DNA of 64,000 nucleotides from Saturnia japonica. Its lineage: Eukaryota > Arthropoda > Insecta > Lepidoptera > Saturniidae. The position numbers and the translations under genes are program-made. The notes under the pieces are model-generated. The model was not told where the DNA came from. It worked only from the letters and a program-made list of their open reading frames with translations, and did not search any database. The stretch is taken from the NCBI GenBank assembly GCA_033032175.1, contig CM065322.1, forward strand, positions 13,206,001 to 13,270,000, in the 5' to 3' direction. Positions within the stretch are counted from its first letter, which is position 1, and each line of letters starts with the position of its first letter. Positions 1 to 11,505 of this stretch are shown here, in pieces.

Positions 1-402
1 GGCCCTTTTAGTTTTATTAAATAAATAATAACCCTACTGTTTTAGAATATTTATTAAAGTTTATTAAAATTAACAAAATTAAACTGTAATAAAGAAATAT
101 ATGTAGTAGTAATTTAGTTAGATTTTTATACAGTATATTATATCCTAAGTGTATTTATATTTATTTACTAATCTCAGGTTTTCCTTTATTGAACTTTGAC
201 CTAACTCATATTACTGAAAAAAACAAACTGACTCAACTGGCAACTCAGATCAATAAATATCAAATCTTGCAATTACGTGACATTGGCGAAATCGTGACAA
301 CACATAATGCTTCCCTATGTATTACTCTACTCTATGCATAGTGCCATTACAGCGAAGAAGAACAAGAAGAAGAGATTTGCCAGCGGAAAATCCTTATGAG
401 GT
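1..402. other. AT-rich DNA, no gene seen
   Basis: AT-rich sequence without convincing coding potential. It probably lies in the last intron of the minus-strand dehydrogenase-like gene, because that gene's final exon is not found anywhere between here and 6089. Positions 316-335 share an exact 20-base word with 8016-8035. Bases 399-402 (AGGT) are the left target duplication of the Gypsy element. Confidence 0.5.
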
Positions 403-1069
403 TGTGGCGTACTCCAGATTTCTCACATCAAAAATAAATTTAATAATATACATAATATTTGCGCGCCATGTAAATTTATTTAAAATTCAAAACAGCAGTA
501 TGAAGTGCCTACTGTACGGCAAGGCAACGCGACGCGAGCCGAGTCGACACGACGGCCGCCGACGACTGACGTGAGTTTTTGGCGGATCTTGAAGTGACAT
601 GTTGTGGTTGTTATTTTTAATTCATTTACTTAGGTTTTTGACCCTATATTATGTAATATTTGTGGCGTTTTGCGTGATATAGTTTGGTTTTTATGCATAA
701 GTGAAGTGGATTATAAATATAAGCTGAAAGCATTCATTCCGAGATCACACAAAAATTCCCTAGAAAGTTCTAACAAGGGAGCCACCATCTTGTTAGGATA
801 CTGAATCGTCATAACACTTGACAATATAATTCACTCGATAATGGCAGTAATGGTCTTCATTAAAGAGGACCGGTTGCCAAGTTAGGAAGAAGAAGACGAC
901 TGACGTCTACGAGGCACGAGCAAGACCAGTGTAAAAAAAAACATGACTGAACGCACACTGTCCCTCTAGCATATCTATTATTTTATTGTTTGTAAAGACT
1001 GCTAATTTGTGGTAAAAAGTATAGTGCAAAAATACAGTGTTTACATTATCTCACTATAAATACACCAGA
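403..1069 (+). repeat. Gypsy 5' LTR, interrupted
   Basis: Matches the 3' LTR at 5049-5386 from TGTGGCGTACTCC to the CTATAAA-containing end. It is longer than its partner only because a 322-bp SINE-like element plus a 12-bp target duplication sits inside at 573-906; removing these leaves about 333 bp against 338 bp. Confidence 0.9.
573..894 (+). mobile_element. SINE-like family A, copy 1 (with 12-bp TSD)
   Basis: A 322-bp insertion in the 5' LTR, absent from the 3' LTR, flanked by perfect copies of GACGACTGACGT (561-572 and 895-906). It begins GAGTTTTTGGCGG and ends in a GAAGAAGAA-type tail. The long target duplication and simple tail suggest retroposition by LINE machinery. I see no clear tRNA-like A and B boxes, so the RNA source is unknown. 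The same sequence recurs at about 9550, 20698, 28208, 32811, 35183, 39055, 43640 and 58536; strand here is defined by the GAA tail at the 3' end. Confidence 0.85.
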
Positions 1070-1122
1070 CCCCTCAAACCGGACACTCACGAAATCAAGA
1101 AGAAACAAGACTCAAATAAAAA

Positions 1123-1948
1123 ATGGCAACGAATGAAAAAGACGCAACGGATAACGCGACGGCCTACATGGCGCCGACCGATGTATTTCGTGTTGGAGTT
1201 AAATTACTACCATTTTGGGCTGAAGAACCTGCCGTATGGTTTGCGCAGGTCGAAGGACATTTTTGCTATCCCGGATCAGTGATGATAAAACTAAATTTTA
1301 CTATATAGTGTCACAGTAGAACATCGTTACGCAGCTGAAGTAAAAGATATCATTATTGCGCCGCCATAAGGGTCGAGTTACGAGACGCTTAAAACAGAAC
1401 TCATGAAACGCCTGTCTCAATCACGCGAAAAAAAAGTGAAGCAGTTGCTCACACACGAAGAGCTGGGAGATCGTCGTCCATCGCAGTTTCTGCGACATTT
1501 ACGTCACTTGGCTGGTTCTGGGATACCGGAAGAGTTTCTAAAAACGATATGGACCAGCAGACTGCCAACCCACGTGCAGACAGCCATAGCCTCCCAACCG
1601 CGCACCGACCTCAACAGCTTAGCGGACCTCGCTGATGCAGTAATGGATATAGTATCTCCACCGGTACAGATAGCTTCTGCAGCATACGCTCCCACGGCAC
1701 ACTGAGACGCGTTATCAAAGCAAATGGCGGAACTTACAAAGAAAGTAGATACACTAACAACCGAGGGCCATAAATCAAAATCACGTGCCCAAGGAATGCA
1801 GCACAACTTCAGCCGTAGTACTACACGTTCGCATTCTAATTATCGTCGCTTCCCATTGTGTTGGTACCACTATAAATTTGGATCAAAATCAAAAAGATGT
1901 CTGAAACCTTGTGATTACACTCCGGAAAACGACAAGGGCGGCCGCTAA
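1123..1948 (+). pseudogene. gag: Gypsy gag, broken
   Basis: The start at 1123 begins MATNEKDATDN and leads to the insect Gypsy Gag motif PFWAEEPAVWFAQVEGHF. The frame is lost soon after (about 1265-1400) and coding resumes at 1403 in another frame. An in-frame TGA interrupts at 1703-1705. Near the end, around 1855-1905, a CWYHYKFG...C..PC pattern is the Gag cysteine motif of this lineage. In the family Gag builds the virus-like particle; this copy cannot make full-length protein. Confidence 0.8.
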
Positions 1949-1956
1949 AGGCGGCA

Positions 1957-4937
1957 GACGATCGCCCTAGCTCAGGTCGCCTCTTTATCACGGACCACAA
2001 AACTAAGACACAGTTTTTAGTTGACACAGGCAGCGACCTCTGTGTCTATCCAAAACGCTTAGTACATCAGAGACGACCTAACACCGAATATACATTGTAT
2101 GCGGCAAACGGGACAAATATTGCAACATATGGATACGCTCACTTGGGACTCAACCTGGGATTACGCAGAGATTTCCCCTGGCGATTCATGGTGGCCAACG
2201 TCACAAAGCCAATCATCGGCGTCGATTTCCTATCATTTTACAATTTTATGGTCGATGTCAGAAACCAGCAGTTAATAGACAACATCACTACACTAACATC
2301 GTCAGCAGCATCGGTACCTTCATCAGTCACAATTGCTTCAGTGAAGACAATGACAGGTGAATCAAAATACCTCAGCATCTTGAAGGAGTTTCCAGAGATC
2401 ACGCGCCCATCAGGTACTAACCCTGTTTGCACCCACAACACAGTCCACTATATTAAAACTACAGAGGGACCTCCGGTGCATACAACTCCACGTCGTCTCG
2501 CACCTGACAAGCTAAAGATAGCCAAACAGGAATTCGAAGCAATGTTGATGAATGGAACAGTCAGACCCTCAGACAGCCCCTGGTCATCTCCACTACACCT
2601 AACACCCAAAAAGGATGGTGGCTGGAGACCATGCGGTGACTATCGCCAGCTAAACGCAAGGACAATTCCAGACAGATACCCGATACGTCATATACACGAC
2701 TTCACTCACAACTTGTCAGGTTGCCGTGTATTTTCGACGATTGACTTGGTTAAAGCATACAACCAGATCAAGGTCGCGGAGAAAGACATTTGCAAAACCG
2801 CCATAACAACGCCTTTTGGGCTATTCGAATATACCTGTATGAATTTTGGCCTAAGAAACGCGGGTCAAACATTCTAACGTTTTGTCGACGAAATTACCCG
2901 CGGACTTGACAGCTACTGCTATGCATATTTAGATGATTTCCTGATCTTCTCGCCAGATGAAAAAAGCCATGAAGACCACCTTCGCCAGATTTTCACCAGA
3001 TTAAAAGATTACCACATGATGATCGATACATCCAAGTGCAATTTCGCCGTAAAAGAGGCAACTTTCTTGGGCTTCACCGTCTCCGCAGAAGGTGTACAAC
3101 CATTGGCTACCAAAGTTGAAGCCATAAAGAACTTCCCCGTTCCGAAGAACGTCAAGGAGTTAAGGCGTTTCCTGGGTATGATCAATTTTTACCGTAAATT
3201 TATACCCAACGCTGCTAAATACCAAGCACCCCTCAATGCACTACTTGTCGGATCAATAAAAAGATCACACCCAGTCGACATATCCGGTGAAACCTACAGG
3301 GCATTTGAAGCCTGCAAAGACAGCTTATCTCAAGCAGCACTTATAGCATTCCCAGACCTAGAGGCAAGACTAGCACTTGTAACTGATGCCTCGGATACAG
3401 CACTAGGAGCAGTTCTGCAACAGCTTAAAGACGGCAACTGGCAACCGTTAGCCCTTTTCTCACAAAAACTGAGTCCAACGCAGCAAAGATACTCGCCTTA
3501 TGATCGTGAGCTACTGGCTATATATGAGGCCATAAAACATTTTCGATATTTTGTCGAAGCACGTCATTTTACGGTCTTCACCGTTCACAAGCCGATCTGT
3601 TTCGCATTTCACCAGCGTAAAGATAAATGCTCACTACGTCAATTTCGCCACCTAGACTTCATATCCCAATTTACCACGGATATACAACACATATCTGGGA
3701 AAGACAATGGTGTGGCAGATACCTTCTCAAGGATCGAGGAACTGTCTCTACCAGTAGATCTCACAATTCTAGCAAAATCACAAGAAACTGACATGGAATT
3801 AGAAAGTTTACTTAACGGAGAAACTTCACTGAAACTGACAAGAGTATCGATACCCGGAACCGACATTAAACTGTATAGTGACGAATCTACACAAATTACT
3901 CGACCGTATGTACCAAAAGAAATGCGACAACGAGTATATGAAAGTCTGCACTCGCTCAGTCATCCCGGCGCTAACGCAACTGCCAAACTGGTATCACAGC
4001 GTTATGTATGGCCGGGAATACGCAAAGATTGCCGAAACTGGACTAAAAGCTGTTATGCTTGTCAGCGCGCCAAAATAACGAGACATGTGTCTTCTCCTTT
4101 AGAAGAATTTAAAATACCACGCACTAGATTCACTCACATACATATCGACTTGATCGGACCAATGCCAATATCCCACGGTTATAAATACTGTCTGTCTACA
4201 GTGGTAGACAGATTTACAAGATGGCCTGAGGCGATACCGATCACCGATATATCCGCAGAAACAACAGCAAAAGCACTTTTAACAACATAGATTGCTCGTT
4301 TTGGATGCCCATCTGAAATTATAACAGACAGAGGAACACAATTTCAATCAGCACTCTTTAAATATCTATCAGAAATAGCTGGATTCCACCATAAAAAAAC
4401 CACGGCATATCATCCGGCCTGCAATGGATTAGTGGAAAGATTTCACAGACAATTAAAAGCCGCAATAACTTGCCACGGCAATGAGAATTGGACGGAAACA
4501 CTTCCATTGGTACTGCTAGGCATAAGATGCGCGTATAAAGAAGACTTACAAACATCCTCAGCAGAACTAGTATAGGGTGAAACATTAAGATTACCAGGAG
4601 AGATCTTCAACCCTAATACCAATACAACAACAGACGTTACTGACTTTGCTGCACGGCTCAGAGAGTTTGCAACCAGCATCCAGCTGCAACCAGCATCGAG
4701 GCACTGCAAAAAGTCTATATTTGTATTTAAAGACCTCACGACTGCTACTCATGTCTTCCTGCGAGATGATGCTCACCGCAGACCACTGCAACCTGCATAC
4801 ACTGGACCACATAGAATTTTGGAACGAAATGAGAAAGTGTTTAAAATCATGACCAATGGAAAAACACTGACCGTATCCATTGATAGATTGAAGCCAGCAT
4901 ACACTCTTGTAGATAATCCAACACCAAACCCCAGATA
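1957..4937 (+). pseudogene. pol: Gypsy pol with three stops
   Basis: One frame runs almost 3 kb and holds, in order: protease (DTGSD, about 2023), reverse transcriptase ([13 protein letters not shown] near 2925), RNase H (TDASDTALGAVLQQ, near 3380), the integrase HHCC finger (H..H...C..C, about 3950-4065) and a DDE core (HIDLIGP near 4145, ITDRGTQF near 4322, E in LVERFHRQ near 4435). It ends with TVSIDRLKPAY near 4895, typical of Gypsy pol. In-frame stops occur at 2875-2877, 4288-4290 and 4573-4575; all three are single-codon events with no frame shift, so decay is by point mutation. The pol frame differs from the gag frame, as expected where pol is expressed by frameshifting. Confidence 0.9.
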
Positions 4938-5048
4938 AACTCCAAAAAATACCCAATACCACCTGAATTGGAGCGCAGAACAGGATCTGGGCGGAGAATT
5001 AAATTCTCGGATAAATATCGCCCGTAACCCGGTCTCTGGAGGGGAGTG

Positions 5049-5386
5049 TGTGGCGTACTCCAGATTTATCACATCAAAAATAAATTTAATAATATACCTA
5101 CATAATATTTGCGCGCCATGTAAATTTATTTAAAATTCAAAACAGCAGTATGAAGTGCCTACTGTACGGCAAGGCAACGCGACGCGAGCCGAGTCGACAC
5201 GACGGCCGCCGACGACTGACGTCTACGAGGCACGAGCAAGACCAGTGTAAAAAAAAAACATGACTGAACGCACGCTGTCCCTCTAGCATATCTATTATTT
5301 TACTCTTTGTAAAGACTGCTAATTTGTGGTAAAAAGTATAGTGCAAAAATACAGTGTTTACATTATCTCACTATAAAGACACTACA
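5049..5386 (+). repeat. Gypsy 3' LTR
   Basis: A 338-bp copy of the LTR without the SINE-like insertion, preceded by a purine-rich tract and followed by AGGT. Differences from the 5' LTR include a CTAC insertion and scattered single bases. Confidence 0.9.
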
Positions 5387-5449
5387 AGGTCTACTTTTTT
5401 GCAGGACTAGCATTATAGATTATCAGGAGAGTCTGTTAATATCTGGCCT

Positions 5450-6050
5450 CAGTACTCTGGTCTGAGGTTGTTTGGTTATAAATATTCATGGTGGTAGGAC
5501 ACGACAATTATGTCCGACTGGATCGCAAAAACCATATTCCAGGTGAAACACCCACTATAATATTACTGCACTTAGGCATATCACATTCCGGAATCAGTTT
5601 AGTATATGTTTTGTAATCAATGAATAAAGTACATATATATTATGTATATGACTGGCTTGGGACCACCTTGCAAATGATGTGAACATGTCACGGTGACACT
5701 CTTGGTTTGTCGCATTTTGGTATCAACCAGTTTATATTCAGTTGCTGATGACGGCGACAACCCGCGATGGACTATGGACCCTTTAGTGGTAGCCATTGCC
5801 TTTTGGAATGTACTGTGGAAGCACTAATGGCTCAATTGGTAGCGTTTATGGACTGTGTCAATCAACATTAGTTTGAAACCCAGCAATGTGCCTGAGCTTT
5901 CAGTGAAGGAAAACATTCTGGTGAAGATGGTGGTAGGGATTTTTCTAATGCCTACTTGGCTAGCTAAGCTACAATAGGTGTGTTCCGGCAGCTGCACTTG
6001 AGAGCCAGTTTTCCACTAGGATTAGCATGCTACCATCTTGGGCCACGGCT
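5450..6050. repeat. Dispersed repeat with tRNA-like SINE head
   Basis: The first part (about 5480-5760) shares ordered blocks with 22390-22560, such as a GTGGTAGG / CCGACTGG region and TCGCATTTYGGWATCA, marking a dispersed family. A tRNA-like promoter follows: A-box-like TGGCTCAATTGGTAG at 5828-5842 and B-box-like GTTTGAAACCC at 5871-5881, then CAGTGAAGGAAAACATT, common in lepidopteran SINEs. I read this as a tRNA-derived SINE fragment, not a working tRNA gene. Confidence 0.55.
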
Positions 6051-6088
6051 AAACTGTCACATATTAATAAAACATTGCTCAAACTAAC

Positions 6089-7891
6089 CAGGTGCTATGG
6101 TGACGACTCTGATGCCCTGGGAAGACAAATCCCTTGCTAGTGGTAAAGTCATTCCTATGATAGCAGCAGTGGACGCAGCATATGCCGCCTGCCCTATATC
6201 ACCTTCATAGGCTATCGTGGATGCTGTGTTTACTATGACGCCTCTCTGGCCATTGCTGTCTGGTTGATTTTTACCTATAAGACCAGCTGCCAATCTTATT
6301 GTGTTAAACGTACCTATTGTATTAATCTGAAATCAAAAAGTACTTGGTTTATTCTGATAAAAGATCCTATAAAGAAAAACAGAATGAAGGTACTTAAAAT
6401 GAAGAAAAAAACATTTACATGTTGTTTGCCAAGACAACTGAAGGTGATTGTGTTATGGTAGGGACACAGATAACAGACTTCTTTTGAAAGTTCATTTATA
6501 ATGAAAGTTCACAAATTAATGTGAATTTTGGAAAGTAATATTTGAGTATGAGTATTTTGTATCCTGAGTTAGCATGAATTGTCATAAAAATAGATTATTT
6601 TTGAGAATGTTATCAAGTTTCTTGTTATGCCTAATAATCTTAGTTACAATTGTTATATTACTTTTGTGTATGACTATTATCAATTAGTACATATTTATAA
6701 TAAGTCATGGACAGAAAAGTGTAGGTAAAATAGCTGATTGAACCACCTACCTCTTGAAAGCTAGTTTAGGCATAAGATTAGTGACTATTTCTGCTACAAA
6801 GACAGAAGGCATAAGACATAGAAATAAGAAGATAAAACCATTTTGGGCAAATTTACTTTGTTTCTACTCGTACTTAGTTTTTTTCCCCATTTGCATTCTG
6901 TGTTTTTAAAATTTTTAAATGAAATGTAAATGTGTAAACTTTTGAAGCATCTTTAAAATGAAAAATGATTATTACTATGAAAGTTGCCGAAAGTATCTCA
7001 TTTGGAGTTTACACCCTTTGCAGCAGAAAAAGTTGAATTGATAATATAAAAACAGTAACTTGTAAGTAATACTTACATTTACTATTTTGACAAAATCATC
7101 CAGTTGTGATGGTTTATCCCTATTAAAGTTGTATACCTGGTGAGTTTTTGACTGACCAGCACAGTTGACTAATGTGTCAAGTCGGCCAAACTTATCTTTA
7201 ACAATATCCAATGCTTTTTTTACATCTTCCTCTGAAGTTACCTGAATGTTTTTATTATTAGTAACTAATTATCTATCATAAAATAATTTTCTTTTTTATT
7301 TTTAATCTAAAACATCAAATTTATTAGTTATTCTGAACAATACCTTTCAACTTTCTGAATTTATAATAATATTTCTGGTAAAGCGAACTTCAACTTTGTA
7401 TTATATATTCTTTGTTAGAATTTCGGCCATAACAAAACATACTTAATCTGTGAAAAATTCAACTGGCTACCCATTAGGTTCAAAAGATACACTCCTTAAA
7501 GGTAGGACAGTCAGTGCAAACTTAGCAATAAGGATTTTTCTAGGAACGGAACCCTCAAAACCAAAATCTGGATACTATTCTCAGCTATTTTAGCAGAAAG
7601 AAGTTTCTTAATTTACTTTACTTTTACTTACACAACCAGGTGAAACAATTACATCTTCTCCAAGCTCCTTAGCCACTTCTTTAGCTCTTGTACCCTGAAT
7701 GTCAAGTATAACGACCTTCCCGCCATTTTTCACGAGCCTATCAACTGTTCCTCTTCCCAATCCTGATGCTCCACCAGTCACCAAACTCACCATTCCCTGA
7801 TGAAGACTTTATGATATAGGTTATGTTTTTAGTTCTGGATATCTTTGATTATAAAAGAAACATAGAAACCCTTAATCGATACCTTCAGCAT
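6089..7891 (-). CDS. HSD17B10-like: 3-hydroxyacyl-CoA dehydrogenase type-2-like, partial
   Basis: A short-chain dehydrogenase of the HSD17B10/scully family, which in its standard form is a mitochondrial NAD-dependent enzyme of isoleucine and fatty-acid breakdown and a subunit of mitochondrial RNase P. Four exons (minus strand): 7883-7891 (MLK), 7632-7796 ([14 protein letters not shown], the cofactor-binding TGxxxGxG loop), 7077-7241 ([14 protein letters not shown]) and 6089-6326 ([29 protein letters not shown]). All junctions are GT/AG and keep frame (phases 0, 0, 0, then 1). About 193 of the usual 255-261 residues are present; the last exon must lie left of the window, beyond the Gypsy insertion. 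The catalytic Asn (INTIGTFN), Ser (NTAS) and Tyr (AAYAAS) are present, but the lysine of YxxxK is threonine (ACT at about 6169-6171). A non-catalytic paralogue is likely; a decaying gene is possible. Confidence 0.85.
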
Positions 7892-9125
7892 TTTCAATTA
7901 TTATTTAAATGTAAGTATATTTTTAAATAAATCTTATTTAAAGTTCAAAAACAATAACCTCAAAACATATTTTATTTAAACCATAGATTTATAATCACAG
8001 ATTACGTAGAGATCTTATGTATTACTCTACTCTATCGTAGAGATCATAAAATACACAATCTACGTTTTATACGTTTGTTTTGGGATCAGTGTGACCGTTT
8101 CAAAATTATGTAATGTACTAACAAAATGTCTGGCCAGTACTAAAATAAACTAAATGAAAAATATAATTGTACTAAAAATCAACTATCATGTTAGGGTCAT
8201 TACTTTGAGACAAATTTTTGTGTACTATACGCTATATTAGACTTGTTTCGTCACTTCAGCAGTCGAGTTGTTGTGTTAGTGTTATACTTACTTTTTGGTG
8301 TTATAAAATAAAAAAATAACATTGTAACGTTTAAGCTGTTTATTCTAAATCGATGCTATAATCATTATTACCAATTTTTTTACAATATTAATCATATCTG
8401 GTGAGGTGACAAAAGAAATACAACCTCAGTCAAAGCTTGCTTAACGTGTAACTAATAGGCAAGGAATGATCTTCTTAGTTATAAACCTATTTCTGTATTT
8501 AGTCTTAATGATAATATCTAGCAAAAATTTTTATTTAACATTGTGCATTGGAAATGGGAACACACATTATGCACTATAAAAATTAGTGATATTTTTATAC
8601 CCAAAAAGGACACAACCTTTTTCGTATCAACAATATTGCTCACCATGGCCCGAAAGTGCTGTTGGCCCAAAACTGCTTTACATTATTATTATCTTTATTA
8701 CTACCACCACCATGGAAGTAATATACAACGACCACCACATAAAAGGTTTTGTACTTCTTGATCGTGCTTCATTTGACGTCAGACGATATTCTTCTTCAAT
8801 AGCTTGTTTGTTAGTATCATATATATTCGAACACTTATCTATAATATTTAACAGAGATGAAAAGCTTTCGTAAATATCTATTTGTGGGCCAATACACTTT
8901 AATTCTGAAAATAGTGTTTCTTTATATGGTTACTGTTGCCAGATAATAATCCTTAAAAAGAACAAAAATGTACTGTTATGTGTTAAATTAAACCAAAAAA
9001 TACTAAAATTGGGTTTTATAACAAAAATGAAACTGAATACATTTCATAGACTCCTAATTAAGACAATTTAGTACTGAGAGTACTAAAAACGGTCATACTG
9101 TTAGGAATGATAGATGAAAATGATG
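7892..9125. other. Intergenic, mostly featureless
   Basis: AT-rich spacer between the divergent dehydrogenase-like gene and TMEM169. It contains the second copy of the 20-base word (8016-8035), here between two direct repeats of CGTAGAGATC. Scattered short frames show no family resemblance. Promoters of both genes should lie in this spacer, but no diagnostic site was recognised. Confidence 0.4.
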
Positions 9126-9880
9126 AGAGGGGTAAAAAATATCGATAAATCGTTTTTTTTTTTTTTTTTCTAATTAAGAATATCTATTTTCGATATTTTT
9201 AATCGCGAAATAAGAATATTTAATATTTATTTTAGGGTATCGAATTTGCATACATTTTTCAACGCAAATCTAATTCCTTTTTTACTTTATTGATACTCCT
9301 TGCACGTTACTCACGCATCGTTTATTTTTTTTTAATCTCGCCACTGTCTTCATCAAATGGACATTGGTGTAGTTAGCGAATTTTTCTAAGGAAGGGAGTG
9401 GCCAGCCAGCTGATAAGCCACTATAAGCCAAAAAAATAATTCTTGAGATGAAAATAATAAAAATGGTATATTCCTTCAATACTATTGATGTTTCTAGGGT
9501 GGGCAATGAGTTTTATAAAGTGGACAATGTCCACTTAGTATAGATCCATTAACTTAGGTTTTAGACCCTATATTATATAATACTGGTAGCGTTTTGTGTG
9601 ATATAATAGTTTGTGCATGTGAAATGGATTATAAATATACACTGGAAGCATACATTTTGATGTGCCACAAAAACTCCCCAGAAAGTTCTAACAAGGGAGT
9701 CACCATCTTGTTTACCACTATTTTCACTTGATAATGGCAGTAATGGTTTCCAATAAAGAGGATTAGTTGGCAAGTTAGTAAGAAGAAGGGTCATTGAGTA
9801 ACTACTGTCACAAAAAAAATTACATTAGATCCATAAAAAAAATCGCCAGTGAAAAAAATCGTTTTTTTTTTCACATCCCT
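9126..9880. mobile_element. Probable TIR element (AGGGRTG type) with nested repeat
   Basis: The left end (AGAGGGGTAAAAAATATCGAT) and the inverted right end (CACATCCCT at 9872-9880) resemble the ends of the better-preserved element at 43253-44191. Both ends are AT-rich and diverged, so the limits are approximate. Confidence 0.35.
9550..9787 (+). repeat. SINE-like family A, copy 2
   Basis: Matches copy 1 from AACTTAGGTTTT through CTAACAAGGGAG to CAAGTTAGTAAGAAGAAG. The first 40 or so bases of the family are missing. Confidence 0.75.
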
Positions 9881-10001
9881 AGTTTGTGTAATGTTATTTT
9901 TTGGAGAGGCATAAAAAATTACAGAATAATATTGCAGGAACCGTAATGTTATTGTGACTTTACCTGCATTTTTATATTTTGAAAGAGTAATAAAATCAAA
10001 A

Positions 10002-11505
10002 ATGGCCAAAGTCGATCAACCCTTATTTATACTTCCCAAGAAAAGAAATGGCAAAAAACAAAACGCAGCACCGAGCCATGTCGACCATATAATCACCATT
10101 CAGGTATTAATATTTTCTCTAAAATTAGCGTGCATGTGTAATGTACTAATGTTTGATATCTGTTTTTAAATCATATTAATTGTTTACAATTAAATTCGGG
10201 TTTATAAAAATTATCCTTGTGATTAACAAATAAATGTAAAAGATCTGATTTATTTCGTATAAATCACTATGTAATGTAATATTTAATTCATAATTAAACA
10301 GGAATTTATTTTAACAGTAATGTTTTGTCTGTTCATTCACCATAATCAGTTATATTTTGTTTATATGTATCACTAAAAATGGGTGTAATATTAATTTTCA
10401 GGGCTCTGAAATTGATGCACTTTCAAAATATAAAAATGGACTATCACCTGTATCAGAGCATGTAACTGGAATTATACACTCCACAATGGAAGGCATCAAG
10501 TCAAATATGAAGATCAACTTGCCAATCATCAATGATGTGAATGATGAAGAAATGAATGAATTGAAAATAGAAAATGGTTCCCAAAAGTGTTATGAAGTTT
10601 TGCCCATGATGAACAACAGCCGGGATATAATAGACTTATCACCCATTTATGAGAATTCATCAGACGCTTGTTCAAGCCACGGAGATTTAAGAGATACTGC
10701 TAGTATTGATATGCACAAAAGTAATAGAATTTTAAACTCAGATCTGAATGAAAGCTCATCTACCCCAAACAGCATGTCACAAACACAATCTGAGAATAGT
10801 TTTGAAATGGGTGCTCTTACTGATAGCTTGAAAAATAGTGCTAAAAGAAAAAAACGAGTTAATATTGTCCCTGGCATAATTGAATCTGAGAACACAGATA
10901 CTGAAATAACAGCATTAAGGGTAGAATCTGAAGGTTCAATTTCCCCAGAATACTCTTTAACGGAGTCGAGAGATGGCTACTTGACTATGACAGGAACAAT
11001 TAAAAGAGGGAAAAAGAAAGGTCAAAATGTTGATGTTAAACTCAATATTTCACGAGAGGAACTGGAAATCATTGAAGCCGCTATAGTTGCTGATGAATAC
11101 AATAAGATGGACATGTCAAAATGCTCTTTATATAAAGGTCCACATGTATTTTTATTCAGTTTAATATGTGTTCCATTTGTAACATGTATATCTGCTCTAT
11201 ATTCATTCTACACAGGAACAATGACATGGTATAACATTTTTACACATGTAACTGAAAATTTGAGCTGTTTAAAAAAAATATTACTTTCTCCAATAGTTAT
11301 TCTTTCATATCCATTTCTGATAGTGATTTTTACTGCTGGTCTTGGAATCTACGCTGGTATAGTTCAGCTTACATTCAGTGCTGGTAACTGGTGGAAAGAT
11401 GTTTGTGATTTTGAGAAAGGATTTTATGGATGGCTCTGTAACACTTTGGGTATGTCAGAATGTAGCCCATATGAGGTTGTTGTTCTTATGGATGTGAAAC
11501 CTTAA
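10002..11505 (+). CDS. TMEM169: Transmembrane protein 169 homologue
   Basis: Two exons, 10002-10103 and 10402-11505, joined in phase 0 across a 298-bp GT/AG intron, give 401 residues. The start at 10002 has a favourable context (AAAATGG). The N-terminal two-thirds is hydrophilic, Ser- and acid-rich and probably disordered. The conserved block starts near residue 222 with LTMTGTIKRGKKKGQNVDV, the TMEM169 signature. The C-terminal 130 residues hold two hydrophobic membrane segments (about 277-300 and 325-350) and the family-typical GFYGWLCNTLG and CSPYEVV. Human TMEM169 is about 297 residues, so the insect N-terminus is longer. Family function is poorly known. A possible poly(A) signal AATAAA lies at 11685-11690. 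It converges with PAM16. Confidence 0.88.

Larger units (their letters stand above)
403..5386 (+). mobile_element. Ty3/Gypsy LTR retrotransposon, decayed
   Basis: A full-length Gypsy-type element: 5' LTR, gag, pol in the order protease, reverse transcriptase, RNase H, integrase, a purine-rich tract (GGAGGGGAG, about 5038-5046), then the 3' LTR. Both ends are flanked by AGGT (399-402 and 5387-5390), a 4-bp target duplication usual for the superfamily. No env-like frame is visible after pol. The coding region carries several in-frame stops, so this copy is not autonomous. The LTRs differ by about seven substitutions over roughly 333 alignable bases, indicating a fairly recent insertion. It lies in the inferred last intron of the dehydrogenase-like gene, antisense to it. 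Confidence 0.92.

Noticed and set aside
4358..5072. Minus-strand frames over the Gypsy 3' end
   Set aside because: Antisense shadows of pol, with no independent family match.
5827..5885. Possible tRNA gene with A and B boxes
   Set aside because: Boxes and spacing are tRNA-like but the arms do not pair and the sequence runs on into SINE-type sequence.
1..6088. Final exon of the dehydrogenase-like gene
   Set aside because: Searched by eye on the minus strand on both sides of the Gypsy element for the conserved LFNTP...GEVIRLDGA end; not found, so placed outside the window.
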